From Bipolaris cookei (taxonomy: Eukaryota > Ascomycota > Dothideomycetes > Pleosporales > Pleosporaceae): a stretch of 64,000 nt of DNA. Shown one piece after another: positions 1-12,306 of this stretch. The notes beneath the pieces are model-generated. The model worked only from the letters and a program-made list of their open reading frames with translations. It had not been told where the DNA came from and made no database searches. Numbering within the stretch: position 1 is the first letter of the stretch; each line of letters opens with the position of its first letter. A program made the position numbers and the translations under genes. The stretch is from positions 62,001-126,000 of the forward strand of contig NRSV01000008.1 in the NCBI GenBank assembly GCA_002286855.1. Reading direction: 5' to 3'.

Positions 1-1059
1 CTTGCTTGGTAGTATGCATTCAACACCACAGAGGCAAATCCTCTCCAACACACAGGAAACTATTCTCTCCAACTGTGCCCCTCATTATTGCCTTTCTCAT
101 CTACGCACAATACTCCAACCTCTAACCCATTGCTAACCGTTCTACCCCGAATCACTGGGTCCGGCCACCCCTTGCATACCAAAAATCCTTCCCGCACCAG
201 GTCGTTAAGTGGGCGAACGCTGGTCCCCAAGGTCACGGGATTGGGGCTAGAATGTTGAAGCAAGGGGGTGGCGGGGGAGCTTTTTCTGGCTGCGAAGTGC
301 ATACCCGGGACGAACAGTGGTGGTAACTGGTTAGGAAGAATGCCTCGGGTAAGAAAACTCAGTGACATGGTAGTTCCGCCCCAGCGCACCTAGCACCAAG
401 TACCAGCAAATGCAGCACAAACAGTCTTGCAAGAAAATGAGTGTTTTGTCAGGTTGGAAACCAACCGTAATGTAGTCATGATTCTCCAGCGCTTCTCTTG
501 CGCTTTTGGTATCTAAATTGAATCCAACTTTGCTTCAACCGTCGTCAAAACCCTATGAACAAGAAAAAACGCCTCTGCTTCCCAACTCTAAAAGACTCCT
601 CAGGAGCGTGTTTGGGAGAAGCAACAAGAAAAGAGAAGCCATAATGATACACGTCAACATAAAATAAGCCAGTATCAAAATCATACCCAGCCGGGTTCGG
701 TCGTGATACACTCTTGATCAATGCCAAACTGAAAATGCCGCCAAATTGCTCAGCACCAAGACACTGTGGTGCGTGAACGTGAGGACGAGTTTTGCAACGC
801 CCGTGTGAATGTCTAGTCGTTGAAAATGGGGAACGCCGAAAACAAAACAACCTCGCCGGGTCGTGAGCCAGTTGCGCCGTTGCATGCTGAGGACCACAGA
901 GATGGGGAAAAAATAGTGACGCCGGTGGATATGCAGCCCAGGATGCATAATTCAAATGATGCAAGTCGCTCTGATTGCATCGTCGTAATCGTGTGCTTTT
1001 GAACATGGAAATGAGGGTGGGTGTGATGGTGGGGGTAGTGAGGGTGCATTGGGTATGGC
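1..1059. other. Non-coding flank downstream of the RGS gene
   Basis: No gene is recognised here. Several short open frames exist on both strands but none resembles a known family or shows a splice-consistent extension. The right part probably holds the 3' untranslated region of the RGS gene, whose stop codon lies at its right edge. Confidence 0.5.
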
Positions 1060-2293
1060 TCAGAAGAGGCCTCCCTCAATGACGCCTGGCTCGTCATCAC
1101 GGAGCTGGCTACCGCTCTTCTTGCGGGGCCACAGCTTGCTACTGACTCGCTTCCAACTATCTCTAGTAGCGCTAGCGAGACCATTGTGCTCTCCGCGGCT
1201 GTTGCGGGGACTGGGGGTGCCGCTGCTCGGAGCATTGTCATAGTAGGCATGGTGGAAGTCAGTCATGGGGTACTCGCTCACAGGCGGAGTACCGGGTGGG
1301 GTGAGGGGATCGCTCATGCCAGAGGGGCTGCTTGCACTACCCGAGTCATCGGTCAATGCATCGCTACCGCTTGTGTAGCCCGAGGTGACGCGGGTTGCCG
1401 GTGGCGGGCCGGACGACGTGGGCTGAGAGTGAAAGCGGGCATGAGAGAATGGGCGGGATTGCATGAAGCTAGAAGTGAGCGAACACGGCGCAGATGCGCG
1501 CTGGTGGGCGGGGACTGGTGGGTGTGAGGCACGAGAGAGGATGCTTCGCTCCTCGTAGCTGCGGGTCGACGAGCGCGAAATGTTACTTCCGGCATAGCTG
1601 TCGTGGCCGATGGTGGGATGTGCGCTCTGTGGGCTGACCGAGTTCAAGAACGAGACCAATACACTCTCTTCCATGAGTTCGTTAATCTTGGCCACGGCAC
1701 TGTCCAATGACGATGGGTGAGGAGGGACGTAGGAGTCGGAGAGGCTGAGCAGGTTGTCGCGGACCTCGGCTGGAAGGTTGACCTGGGGTTGGTTAGTAAA
1801 TTGGCGGGGGAAGGAGCAATCATGGGCAGCAGTTGCTTACTTCGCGCGGGCCCGACTCGCGAATGTAGGCATCGATCAAGCGACGCCAAAGCATAAGGAC
1901 GTAGGCGCACTCGTCAGACAGCGGTGAGATTGGGCTGCCAGGATGGCGGCTGACCATCTTGGAGTAATGCTTGCGGTAGCGGGAGGCATCCATTGTGAAT
2001 TCGAGGTTCTCGAGGCAGTGGTTCTGGGAGAGAAAGGCCATGAAGGAAGTGAGGGTGTAGGGGGGAGGGGCGGTGTTGTTGAGTATCTCTGCGAGGTTTG
2101 GCTTGCGGCATTGTGGGCTGGGAATGTTCTTTGGAATGGAGACGGTCAAGGGCGCGGGCTGCGCATGGTAGTCGGCCAGAGCCATGTTGGAATGGTGGCC
2201 GTCAAAGTCGACGGGGGAGCGGGCGGGGGAGCTCGAGGCGGTCGACGACGTCTTTATGGACAGGGCGTGTGCGGCGGGCTTCCGGGTGACCAT
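1060..2293 (-). CDS. RGS-domain protein (regulator of G-protein signalling)
   Basis: RGS proteins speed up GTP hydrolysis by heterotrimeric G-alpha subunits at the plasma membrane and so switch off receptor signalling. Two exons are read: 2293-1841 and 1782-1060, with a 58-nt intron (GTAAGC donor, CCCAG acceptor) joining on a codon boundary, giving 391 residues. Residues about 68-200 carry the fungal RGS pattern: LAEILNNTAPPPYTLTSFM, then SQNHCLENLEF, then a helix with the LWRRLIDAYI motif just before the splice site, continued after it by NLPAEVRDNLL. The C-terminal half is Ser/Pro-rich and looks disordered, with a basic stretch near the end. The first ATG of the open frame was used. However, the same frame stays open upstream to about 2410 and encodes plausible residues (RRVYKHFWKSV just before the ATG), so a further 5' exon is possible. 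Which paralogue of the fungal RGS family this is cannot be told. Confidence 0.85.
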
Positions 2294-5200
2294 GACGCTC
2301 TTCCAAAAGTGCTTGTAGACACGGCGGGCGTTGTTCCTGCTCTGCTCGTCGAAGCCGTCGCAGGGACAGAGGTGGACTTGTTGGGCCAGCTTGACGGCGG
2401 GAGGGCACTCGGTTCAGCGAGAACCTAGTGTCGACAGGCCAGCGGGAGGGTGGGTGGATTAGGACGTCGACGGCAGCAGCATCGAGGGCTGGATTGGTGG
2501 AGGGCGGGCGGGCGTGCTTGTATAGTGCGTGTGTGGGTGGGGTGAGTGTATGTGTAGTGGTGGTGGTGCTAGTAAGACAGGCAGGGCGGTAGATGTGCGT
2601 CAGGACAGGACGTGGTGCATCTGCGGCTCAGCGTGGTTTTGAGCGAAGCGCCGTCGAGAGTCAGGGAGTCGGTCGCTGGCGTCGCCGGGTCCATGCGTGG
2701 GCAGAAAGCTCAGTCAGAGAGCACGGGCCCGTCCCCACCCAGCGGTTTGGCCATCACGGAGCATGAGGACAGGACGGCTTCGTCTGCTAAAAGCGGCCAT
2801 GCGCGCCTTGTCTGCCATTGGCCGCCGCTGCCTTCTGGAAGACGCCTGCCCGCCCCAGCACCGCTGCACCGCACCACCACCACCATCCCGGCCGAAACTG
2901 CGCGCCCCCTCGCCTGCTGGCGCCCTGCTCCACCATTCGCCACGTCCGATGTGGTCATGGTGCTGCTGCTGAGCTTGTCTTGTGTACCCGTCCCTGTTGT
3001 ATGTGCGACTGCTAATGCGACGCCCGCTGGTCCTCTCTGCCTGCGGTGCTCTGCTGGTGCTGGTGGGATACTGCCATCATCTCACTCCATCCTCACTCCA
3101 CTGCTCCCCACCCACAGTCCCGTGGCCGCTGCACAGAAAGAAAGAAAAAACCAAAAAAGAAAGCAACCGACATGACGGACGACGACGCTACCCTCTGACC
3201 TGCTCCGACGGCGTGGTTGCCAGTAGAGTAGTACCACTGCCTGCTGCAGCCCAGCACGGTTATTGTTGTTATCTGACCCCAGCAGCCTTGTCCGTCGTCG
3301 GCTGCTCTGTCGCTTCGCCGCCGTCATCCTCTTGCTCTTTCTCGCCCTAATGTCCGCCCTCGCTCGGCCCTTTTTCTCTCCAAGCATCAAAGGCCTACTA
3401 CACCATGGCCCCGCCGTGTCGACTCTTTCCTTTTGCAGTCGCATTGTTGCGCGTACACCCGCTGCTAGCTGTCTTGGTTGCCGCGGCCGCCGCCTCTCCA
3501 CACAGGCAAAACTACTAGTATGTACATGCGTATGAGGGAGGGTGAATGAGCGAGAGGAGCAGCAGTATGCACGCTTGAGGCCTCAGGCTTCCGCTTGACG
3601 GCACAACGATGGCCGCCGCCCGACTCGCCCGACGGGTTCACTAATCCACCCTATGACTCTGATGACTGATGACTGATGACTCTGCCACATGCCCATCCTC
3701 GTCGTCTGTATACTGACTCTCGGTGTACGTACTTATGTCGGTACTTGTCGTGCTTTGTCCATGAGCCAGCCACACATGAACTCGCTCACGCACTCGTCCA
3801 CCCGACTCACACAACCGCCGTCGACACGCTTGCCAGCGCCGTCGCTGGTGCAATGCAACGCTCGCCTTGGGCCTCGTTACCCACGGCCAATCATGCCCAC
3901 CCGCTCCCTTCAGACAGGCGAACGGGCCGTGCACGGCCACAGGCTTGGCATTGGCCCTATGCCTGGGGACAAACGCGTCCCTGCCCACACGTCTGGCCGG
4001 GAGCCGTCTCCGTATAGCCACAAATACCTGACACAAGACAATTCTCAGCCATCCATGATCCGCACGCTGTTTCTACTATGCAATCGAGATTCCAGTCTGC
4101 TGCCTTAGTGCCTCACCTACCCTTCTAGATGCCATGTTTCCCCTTCCATCCTTGGTGTATACCTTCCCCCTCTGTTGTTCACGCTTTCCCCAAGCCCTTC
4201 TCTCTCTCTAAACTTCCATGGCCCATCACCTCCCCCCTTCCCTCGGCCCTCCGCCGTTGTCCGTCGCGGTCCGACTCTGGCTTTTTTTCCTCCTAGCTGC
4301 CATGATGCCCGCCTACGTAAACCCACTTGGTCAGACCACACACCGCTTACCCCTGCCTGCTCGTTCTCTGCTCTGGCAGCCGTGTCATCGAAGAAGAATT
4401 CTCGAAGCTTTGCGCTTTTCTAGAATCCTGCCTGATGCCGTTTAGGGCTGTCTGCCCGCTCTTGCCTGTCGATCCATCGACCATGCCGCATAATACCCAG
4501 CCTAGTAACAGCAATGCCTGTCATCTCATCTTCACCTCGGACAAGCCCACACACCCGACGCACCCTTATGCTGTTGGGATGCTGTTTCGGCCCATCTGGC
4601 GAGCCTCTTGTCGCTGCTGTTGCACTTTGCATGTCGCCTGCCTGGCTGCCTTCTTTACACTACCTGCCGTGTTCGCTCTTGCCTTGCGCCTCGTCGCTTC
4701 GTGTTCCTTCTTCCCGGCAATAGCCGACTCAACGATTCAGCCAGCTCTTACCCAAGTTCCAGAACTTCTTGCTATCGAAAATTTTTGTGTTCCGCCTAAA
4801 CAAAGATAAACTCGGCTCAGTAGCCCCAAGAGAAAACTTGCCATGACGCAGCTTGTGGATCGCTTTGTGTTCGTTGGTCTCAAGCCGGAAAGAAAATGTC
4901 TCTCATCTTCTCTCCGCTTCACCGCTTCGTGGCGTTTGCTTTTTTTCTTTTCTTTGCCTTTGGCTCCCCCATTTCTCACGTCTGTTCAAGCACCATGGAT
5001 GAAACCAAGTGGCTGACTTGGCATTCATGTGCACACACTCACGTTCGAGCCTGATGTCGGCACGGCTTACCCTCTCCTTGCATATAGTGGCGCCGACTAT
5101 GCAGAACATTATTGCTTTTTCCCATTTCTCTTGCTCTTGCTCTTGCTCTCTGTCCCGCTGGAACCTCTCAGCCGGGGGCTTCCCTTTCCCAACGACCACG

Positions 5201-5348
5201 TTTTCGGGAAAAGCAATCTGGACTGTACCGGTGGCTTGATTGAAAACAATATACCCGTCTTATATGACCGTGTCAGCCGTACGTGGGTCGATGATGTTGC
5301 ATTGCATATTCGTCAAAGTGGAACCTTAGGCCCTAAGCATGGGAGAGT

Positions 5349-5380
<32 letters not shown>

Positions 5381-6054
5381 CAGAGGCCAAAAGAGAGCAG
5401 TGGCTGATTCCTACATTTCAACTTTAACCTGCTACTAGGCTTTTCTCAAAGAGCTTGGGCCGCAATCACCTCTCTCCTTCTCTTTTTTATTTTCCTTTGA
5501 TAGTTATGGACCCGGCGGTGGGCAGTCGTGGCCGACCGGACCAAAAAGGCCAGGTATATTTGAAACCGACCCAGATGGAGCGCGCTGACACCATTCCCCT
5601 CCAGGCACGGATCATGTGCGGGTTAGCAGCAAAATATTGATTTGACAATAACCCCCATCTGAGTAGAGTGTACAGAAGGGGAAAAACAAAGACGGCAAAA
5701 AAGGCGACATGCTGGCGGTCAATCAAACATGCTTCAAACATATGTCTCGAGCCACATGCCGGCGTCGATCCTATGCGGCCAGTTCGAGCCTCGCTTCCCC
5801 CCCCCCAAGCCGCGCGTGTGATGACAATGATGATGGAATCCAGCTGACTAGTAGCCGAGCGACGTTTTACCTAGGCCGCCTGTAACACGTCTGTGGAACC
5901 GCTCGGGCTACCTGTCTCCCCGGAACACGACTTTCGTGGGGACTCCCATGCTTCCCATGCCCTTGGTTTGTTTCACACTTTTCTTGGGAGTGTGGGACAG
6001 ACGGGATGGAGGGTCGCTCAAACTACTGTAGTATACCAATAGTTCAAATGCTCG
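2294..6054. other. Long gene-free region upstream of the RGS gene
   Basis: About 3.8 kb of GC-rich, pyrimidine-biased sequence with many overlapping short open frames on both strands and none with family resemblance. It contains a GA/CAGAGA-rich tract near 5342-5386 and a run of ten C near 5796. It is most simply the promoter and 5' leader of the RGS gene (transcribed leftwards) plus the 3' flank of the DUF647 gene. A spliced non-coding or small-protein gene cannot be excluded. Confidence 0.45.
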
Positions 6055-8285
6055 TTAATTGGAAGTGCATGGCCCCGTTGATGAAATCTGCAGCCGCATC
6101 CCGGCCTTGGTCTCGAGCGCGGCAACATCAAGATGCCATCCTTTTGCCCTCATTTCGTCGCCGTATTTGTCAAACATCGTCCGCACCTCGTACAACGTAT
6201 CTTTCAGCTCACCCATCAACCCATGCTTTGCTGCCGCCCTAGCCGCCCCAGACGCCGCTACGCCGTCCAGCTTACCCCCTAACCCACCTCTTGTTCCTCC
6301 ACCATCACCACCACGTTGCCTTCTCTCCGCAACAAGCAGTGCATGTGCCCACGCCCTAAGTTGACCAATCGGTCTGCACCCAGCCTTGAGAACAATGATA
6401 GCTTCGTAAGTAGCAGATTCCCCAGTCGCCCAAAGCACGTAATCCTCGGCCTCGAAAATGGTCAGTAAATTGTATACATCGACTTCGCTTTCGCCATCGC
6501 CGCCGCCGCTACTGCAAAACGCCAGCGACCCGCTCAGCTTATCATGTCTACCAATCCGGCCTAGCAGTTCCGATAGAGAGGTACCAATCCTACATTTGCC
6601 AAGTACCTCGTCATCTGCCCACCGCAGCACGCCACCTCTTTCAAAGATGCGTTCACGCGCAGACACTTCTTTAGGGCTCAGCACGATCTTATGCTGAAAG
6701 ATGTGACTAAAGAGAATATTGGCCCGCTGTCGATTGAGCGATTGCATGCTGACGGCTCGCACTGCGACGTAATTCGTGGCCAGATGTATGACCAAGAGCA
6801 GTATAAGCGTGCACCAAGTTGCTAGATCCGATGTGATATTCGATACCACAAAACTCCCTGCCTGTGTGTAATTGCCCGGTTGTTAATCCAGCGTTCTACT
6901 TGGTATTTTTCGTCCGTTCATGGCCTAGAACAGACGGGAGAAAGAGATAAGATAAATGAGGATAAGGGCTTACCAGCATGCCTAGCAAGGATATGACTGT
7001 TTCCTGGCTGGAATCTTTCTATTGGAATTCCCGTTAGCCTTGCAGGTATATCTCAATATAGGCGTTGCCATTTTAACAACCCCTGGTTGAAGTTGCTACT
7101 CTTGTCCTTGTCCTCGTCCTTGTGAACCCGATTCTGCTAACTCCATTTATTGGAGGCGGCTTACTATCTTTCTTGACCCGTTGCTATCCCGTGTCTTCTT
7201 CCAGCTTACCCGGTGATAATTGAGAGGAGACGATGAAACCCACCAATACACGACTTGTGTTCGATCGATTAAGAGAGCAGAGAAGAAGAAAGAAGAAGAA
7301 GGGGTAATCAAACTTACAGCATTCACTTCTCCCAAATTTCCCGCAGTGGCAAAATGCGCGCTCAAACTTGCCTTTGAGCTCCCCGCACAAACACCACACA
7401 GTGACCTCAGACAGCTCGCAAAGCTCAAGACAGCTACCCGCAGCGGCTTGGGGAACCCTGGACTCAAACATTCGAGAATCATGCTCGAGTCATTCAAAAT
7501 GTCCGCGGTGAGACGGTACATTTTGCATTCTGGCTCGAGTGCGGTGCCGAACCGATCCGCAAAGGCTATTGTTGCCATGCGGCCCACGGATTCCTGGAAG
7601 ACGGAGAGAAGTAATGCGGCTGTGGGTGTGGCATTGGAGTCGCCCACTCCCACACCTTTGGTGAGTCAGAAACGACATTCGAGAGTGAGGGATATAGATA
7701 AGATAGCGTAGGCAAAAATGAGAGAAACGAACCTTGCAACACCGCCCTCGAAGCTAACATGCTCGCAATTGACGACGAAAAAGCTTGAAGTGAATCCTAT
7801 GCACATAGTTATTTCCCTATCCTATCCACACCGTTCGTCTTTCCTCTCTTTCTCAGCCACCTCTTCTTCATCCTTAACCCGCACGCGCACCACCCCAAAT
7901 CGATAACAAAAAAAACAATCCACTTACAAAAATCTGATACTCCACATAATCCTCCGTAACACTCTGTGGAAACCCACTCGGCAAAAACATATCAATGATA
8001 TGCTGGAGAACGCTTTTGTGCGCTTCTTCGGGCGTCTATCCATCAACTGACCTATCAGCAAACACAACCACAATTATCTCTGGAGTACCGTTGCACTCCC
8101 CGCATTAAACAGAACGAAAGGAAGGAAGAAAAAACACGTACAATAACATCAATCCTTTTGCTCTCCCCATGCTTTCCAGGCTCATCCAATGCTGACGAAG
8201 AAGATGATAAAACGTAGGTTCGAACCACCTTCCCCGCCTCATCTTGCTCACTCATTTGAGCCAGAATAGCGGGTTGCAGTGACAT
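6055..8285 (-). CDS. DUF647 / RUS (root UV-B sensitive) family membrane protein
   Basis: Six coding exons are read: 8285-8142, 8035-7928, 7796-7733, 7655-7318, 7018-6974 and 6861-6055. All introns have GT..AG ends and consistent phase, giving 501 residues. The conserved DUF647 core is visible: EDYVEYQIFDSLQAF in exons 2-3, a Gly/Ala-rich helix with FGTALEPECKMYRL in exon 4, NLGEVNAKDSSQETV across exons 4-5, and the hallmark NYVAVRAVSMQSLNRQRA in exon 6. Hydrophobic segments flank this region. The C-terminal third carries a Gly-rich spacer and a conserved soluble tail. Plant RUS1/RUS2 are linked to UV-B sensing and vitamin B6 homeostasis; the fungal role is not established, so no function is asserted. 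Exon 5 is only 45 nt and is easily missed. The start is the first ATG; upstream is gene-free. Confidence 0.9.
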
Positions 8286-9705
8286 TTTTTATATTACTCT
8301 TGCTGCGCAATTGTTTGGTGTGGTTTGGTTGGCGGGAAAGAGGTGAGTGGAGGATGTATTGGGCTGGGTTGGGTGGGAGCGGGTGAGGGTTGTAGTGGGG
8401 TGGGGAGGGGATGACCCGGGGTTGTGGTACTGGGGACACGGGGAGGTTAGGTGAGATGTGTATGCTGGGGGTTGCGAGGGTTGAGGGTGTTTGGGTAGTG
8501 ATGAGGGAGGGAGTAAGGAGAGGGGTTCGTTTGTCGTTCTTGTATTTTATTTTGGGGTTGTGATGAGGGTACGTATGGTTGGTGTTGTTCGCTAGACTTG
8601 CTATCATTTTTGCATCTGCAGTATAAAAAAGAGATGAAGATATATGTGCATATATTGATTTCCTCTTCCTTTACTAGTCTCATTTCTTAGAAATACATAG
8701 TGATTGAAGTTATTTGTGTACTTGTAGATTTACTACTTAAACTGCTAGCAAGGAAAGCAGGGTATACAATACCCACACATAAATATCCATTGTACTCGAA
8801 TTCAGACAATTCCTATTATTCCAGAAACCCATAGAATCTCTCTACCGTTGGAAAAAAATTCTATACTGCGCAAATGTGCAAGCAACCGTAGAAAGCCAGT
8901 GCATACTGTTGCATACGTGAAACATGGGAAATATAACCTACGTCGCTCTTGTCGAGTTCTTATACACATGCAACCCTTCGTTGTACAAAAAGAGAGTAGT
9001 TGGTATACTCCATATAGCAATTCAAATACACGTGACTATTTAAAGCTCTGAAGCTCTGACTCCTAGTGCTTCAACACTCATGTAGCTTGACCGCGACACC
9101 TCCCCCCAAATGGAGTGTCTGTTGGCGCTCAATTTGCTCAATAGGGTAAATTGAAGCGCACAGGTGGCCTGTGAGGCTTTGTTGTCATGCAGTCTATTTG
9201 CTTAGTCACGTGCTCAAGCGCTTTCACAACAGTATATCACTTCACCTCACTTGCGAAGCTCCCACACAAAACAATCAAAATTTCCGTTAAGCTTGTACAT
9301 CAAATCTTTTTGTCGCTTGTAATTTCCTTGCTTTGCAACACCACCGTCCATCTCCCGTGCTTTTGCGTAGTCCTCAGTTCAAGGCTCGCGCGCTTCCGTG
9401 GCCACGTATCCAATCTCAGCAGAGTGTTTATCGAAGCTTAACAGGCTTTTACTGAAAACAAACCACAGAGACTCCGTCAGAATATAGTCAAGAAGCGAAG
9501 TCAACGCCCCTTATAAAGCTCACAACAATTTGATACCGTGCCTGAGTATAACTGGCTATCTCCGCTCCGAGGCTCAGGAAGAGACTTCCGATAGCTATTC
9601 AAACTACACAATAGTGCTATCGCGGAACATAGCACGTTCTCGTCTCAACATAAAAAACATTCATCGGTCGTTACTTGTTATAGCACACAACTCCCAAACA
9701 ATCAT
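8286..9705. other. Intergenic region between DUF647 gene and RBR relic
   Basis: No gene is supported. The left part is strikingly G-rich on the + strand (many GGGTTG/GTGGGG runs near 8335-8530), as expected for the promoter side of the divergent leftward gene. The rest is AT-rich and may include decayed upstream parts of the RBR pseudogene. Confidence 0.4.
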
Positions 9706-11246
9706 GGACCTGGTAGGCATTCATCCAAAGACAGCACAACACTGGCGATTCAGTTGCAGCTTGTCGGCGTCCAGTCAGCTCTGCAAGATTCAGATGAAGG
9801 GTATTAGTGGAATTCTTGGAAGACATTCTAGGATGAACTGGAATGCAGTTTGTTGTTCTTGCAAGATCAGGTCTTTGCCATGAATCTCCTCAGAGAAGAT
9901 CGAGACAATCGAGCTGTATTTACTGAATTTCTTCGAGAAGAGAGGCAAGCGGAAGAAGACTATGATCTCGCATATAGACTAGGCAATATTGCTAACGAGC
10001 ATGTTACGCGATCGCTTTCAACGGAGAGAGACGACATGATGCAACCACCGAGGGCCAATGATGATCACCAGGATCTAGACCTGATGCAAGATGTGGACCT
10101 CCTAACGGAAACATTGGCAATAATCGATGCTTATGAACACATCAAACACGATACTGAATAAGCTGCCGTGTCGAACCATGATGTCTACAGCAAATCTTGC
10201 CCTTCTGGGTTCAAGGGGAAAGGCAAAGGAAAGGCAACAACTTCATCCGGCAATGACGAGCATGCAACCCATATCTTATGTTCTACCCGTATGAAACTGT
10301 GTCCGCGCTTCGATGCGCTCGAGCTTTCCTGCAAGCGCTCGACAGAAGACTCCGCCCACGTTTACTGCAGGACGTGCTTGAGTGACTTGTTTCACAGTAG
10401 CCTCGCAGATACTACCCCTTTTCCGCCTCAGTGCTGCGGCCAATCCTTGCCAGTATCTCGTTGCAAGCAACTGTTTTCACCATCACTGATAGCAGAATAC
10501 GAGAACAAAGAAATGGAGCTGACGACACCGAATCCTGTACACTGCAGCAACCGACATTGTGCCGAATTTATCAAGCCTTGTGATATCACAACTGGTACTG
10601 TGGTATGCCAAACTTGCCAAAAGGAAACCTGCGCTATTTTCCAAAATTCAGAACACAATGGGGTGTGCCCAAAAGACCCATCAATTCAGGCAGTGGTAAA
10701 AATGGCTAGTGAAGAGGAGTGGCACAGATGTCCTAACTGCAGAACAATGGTTGAGCTAACCACGGGCTATTACCATATGGTGTGAGAACAAAGTAGAGCA
10801 TGAACCTAATCAACGCTGACGGTGGGATAGATGTCGATGTGGCACGCAGTTTTGTCACGTGTGGCGCAAAGCTATGGAACACCTGCACGTGCCCTTGACG
10901 GGATGGTCGCCTCATCGTCAACAGACAAGCTAGGAATAACCTGCACAATTGAATCGTGATGCCCGAAGAGAATGAAATACTTGAGGCAGATCCAAATACT
11001 GTCTTCTCAGAAGATCTGCGCATGCGACTCGCAACCATAGTTGGAGGATTTGTAATTACCAACGACGAAAACGCAGACGAGGATATCTGATAGTCCACTG
11101 GCAAATGTGGCCACCCGTTGGAACGAACATATGCTAAGAATGGTGAAAATGAAGTTTGTGGAATATGCCATTACCATCTCAGGTTTGTAAATAGTTGTAC
11201 GAAGTGCAGGACGAGGGCCTGTAATTGATGTCTAAATAACAGGCTC
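9706..11246 (+). pseudogene. Decayed RBR (RING-IBR-RING) E3 ubiquitin ligase gene
   Basis: Translated segments match the layout of fungal RBR ligases: an N-terminal Gln-rich helix (AIQLQLVGVQSALQD), a coiled segment (FLREERQAEEDYDLAYRLG), a RING1 region, an IBR (CSNRHCAEF ... CQTCQKETC ... CP), RING2 (CPNCRTMVELTTG, then after a probable intron CRCGTQFCH) and the C-terminal finger (CGICHYHLRF ... CTKCRTRAC). It is broken repeatedly: a frameshift before 9740, stops at 9805-9807, 9829-9831 and 10159-10161, a 2-nt frameshift just after CRCGTQFC, and a TGA at 11226-11228 where homologues have Trp. The second Cys of RING1 is lost (CSTR), and the catalytic Cys of RING2 (normally GCNHM) is Tyr (GYYHM). 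The final in-frame stop is at 11244-11246. Both the changes and the stops fit CpA-to-TpA mutation in several places. It cannot encode a working ligase. Confidence 0.85.
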
Positions 11247-12306
11247 TGAGCATACTCGACTCTACTAAGAGACTACATTTGCTTAGGAGAATCAGGTAGT
11301 AGAATGACTTTAATCGTTTGTACTTGTTTGGCGTCTAGCGTATCACATTACTTTTCTCAGAAAAGAATGGCAGGCCACACCCCAACCTGCCGGAGTCGGG
11401 TATCAAAGAAGGGTCGTAGAATAAAGAGCTATCATAGCATAAGTTCTCAAAATCTTGCCATAAGCAAAAACCCTACTATGGTAGCACCACGGCTCATGTA
11501 TTTACTTAAATTCTGAAGAAGTACTTGGTTGAATGGCGATGCTGAGGCCGCACTGTTTCTACTATTATTGGTCCTGCTTACGATCATGACTATATGGCCT
11601 ATTCATGAGGTTCCATCATCAGCCTCTTTTTATCACAGCCCGTCTCTTTAACAAAATAACCATCGTATCGTTTTGCTCTATAAGTCACACATCCTGTGCT
11701 GCCATTGAGCTTATACCGAACACCCAGATGCCATAAGTATTTAGCTGCACTCAGACGCTCATGTTCTGCCACCACAGATAAGGGTGTTTATCCGTGATTG
11801 TTGATGACGTAGATTAGTAGGACAATCCGCCTCAACTAAACACTTCATAATGGGATTCCCAAGCACGACCCATTACTTCCAAACAATCCCACATCACCGA
11901 ACCATATATGCGTGTGTATAATAATATATATTTTTTCATTCAGAGGCCAAGCGAAAGGCTCTCTCCATGTGCTCGAAATGTGATATATAATCAAGTGGGT
12001 ATCCGTGTTCTCAAATAAAATACAAAAAAAAGAAAAAAGAGGTGTATCCCTCTTCGCCTCTATGTTAAGAGAAAAAAGGTTGAAGAAGGTTTTCCGTCCG
12101 TAAGGTCCACATATATATCCCCAAGAAACAAGTATGTTCCTGTATGTCTCCACACTTTTCCTCAACCAATGGAGTATTCAATGTCGAAAGTGCCGGAGGG
12201 TATGCAAACGACGATACCAAACCAAATAAAAAAGGTCGACTTTTTTTCTCCCAATCGACCCTCCTTAAAGGACAGAAATGGGAGAGGAGAGGAGGGGAGA
12301 GGGAAC
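11247..12306. other. AT-rich intergenic region
   Basis: No gene is recognised. The sequence is AT-rich with scattered TTTA/ATAT runs and may include the 3' leader of the bHLH gene on the right side. Confidence 0.45.

Noticed and set aside
2612..5427. Many open frames of 60-190 codons on both strands
   Set aside because: They overlap each other in several frames, are low in complexity and show no family pattern; GC-rich sequence gives such frames by chance.
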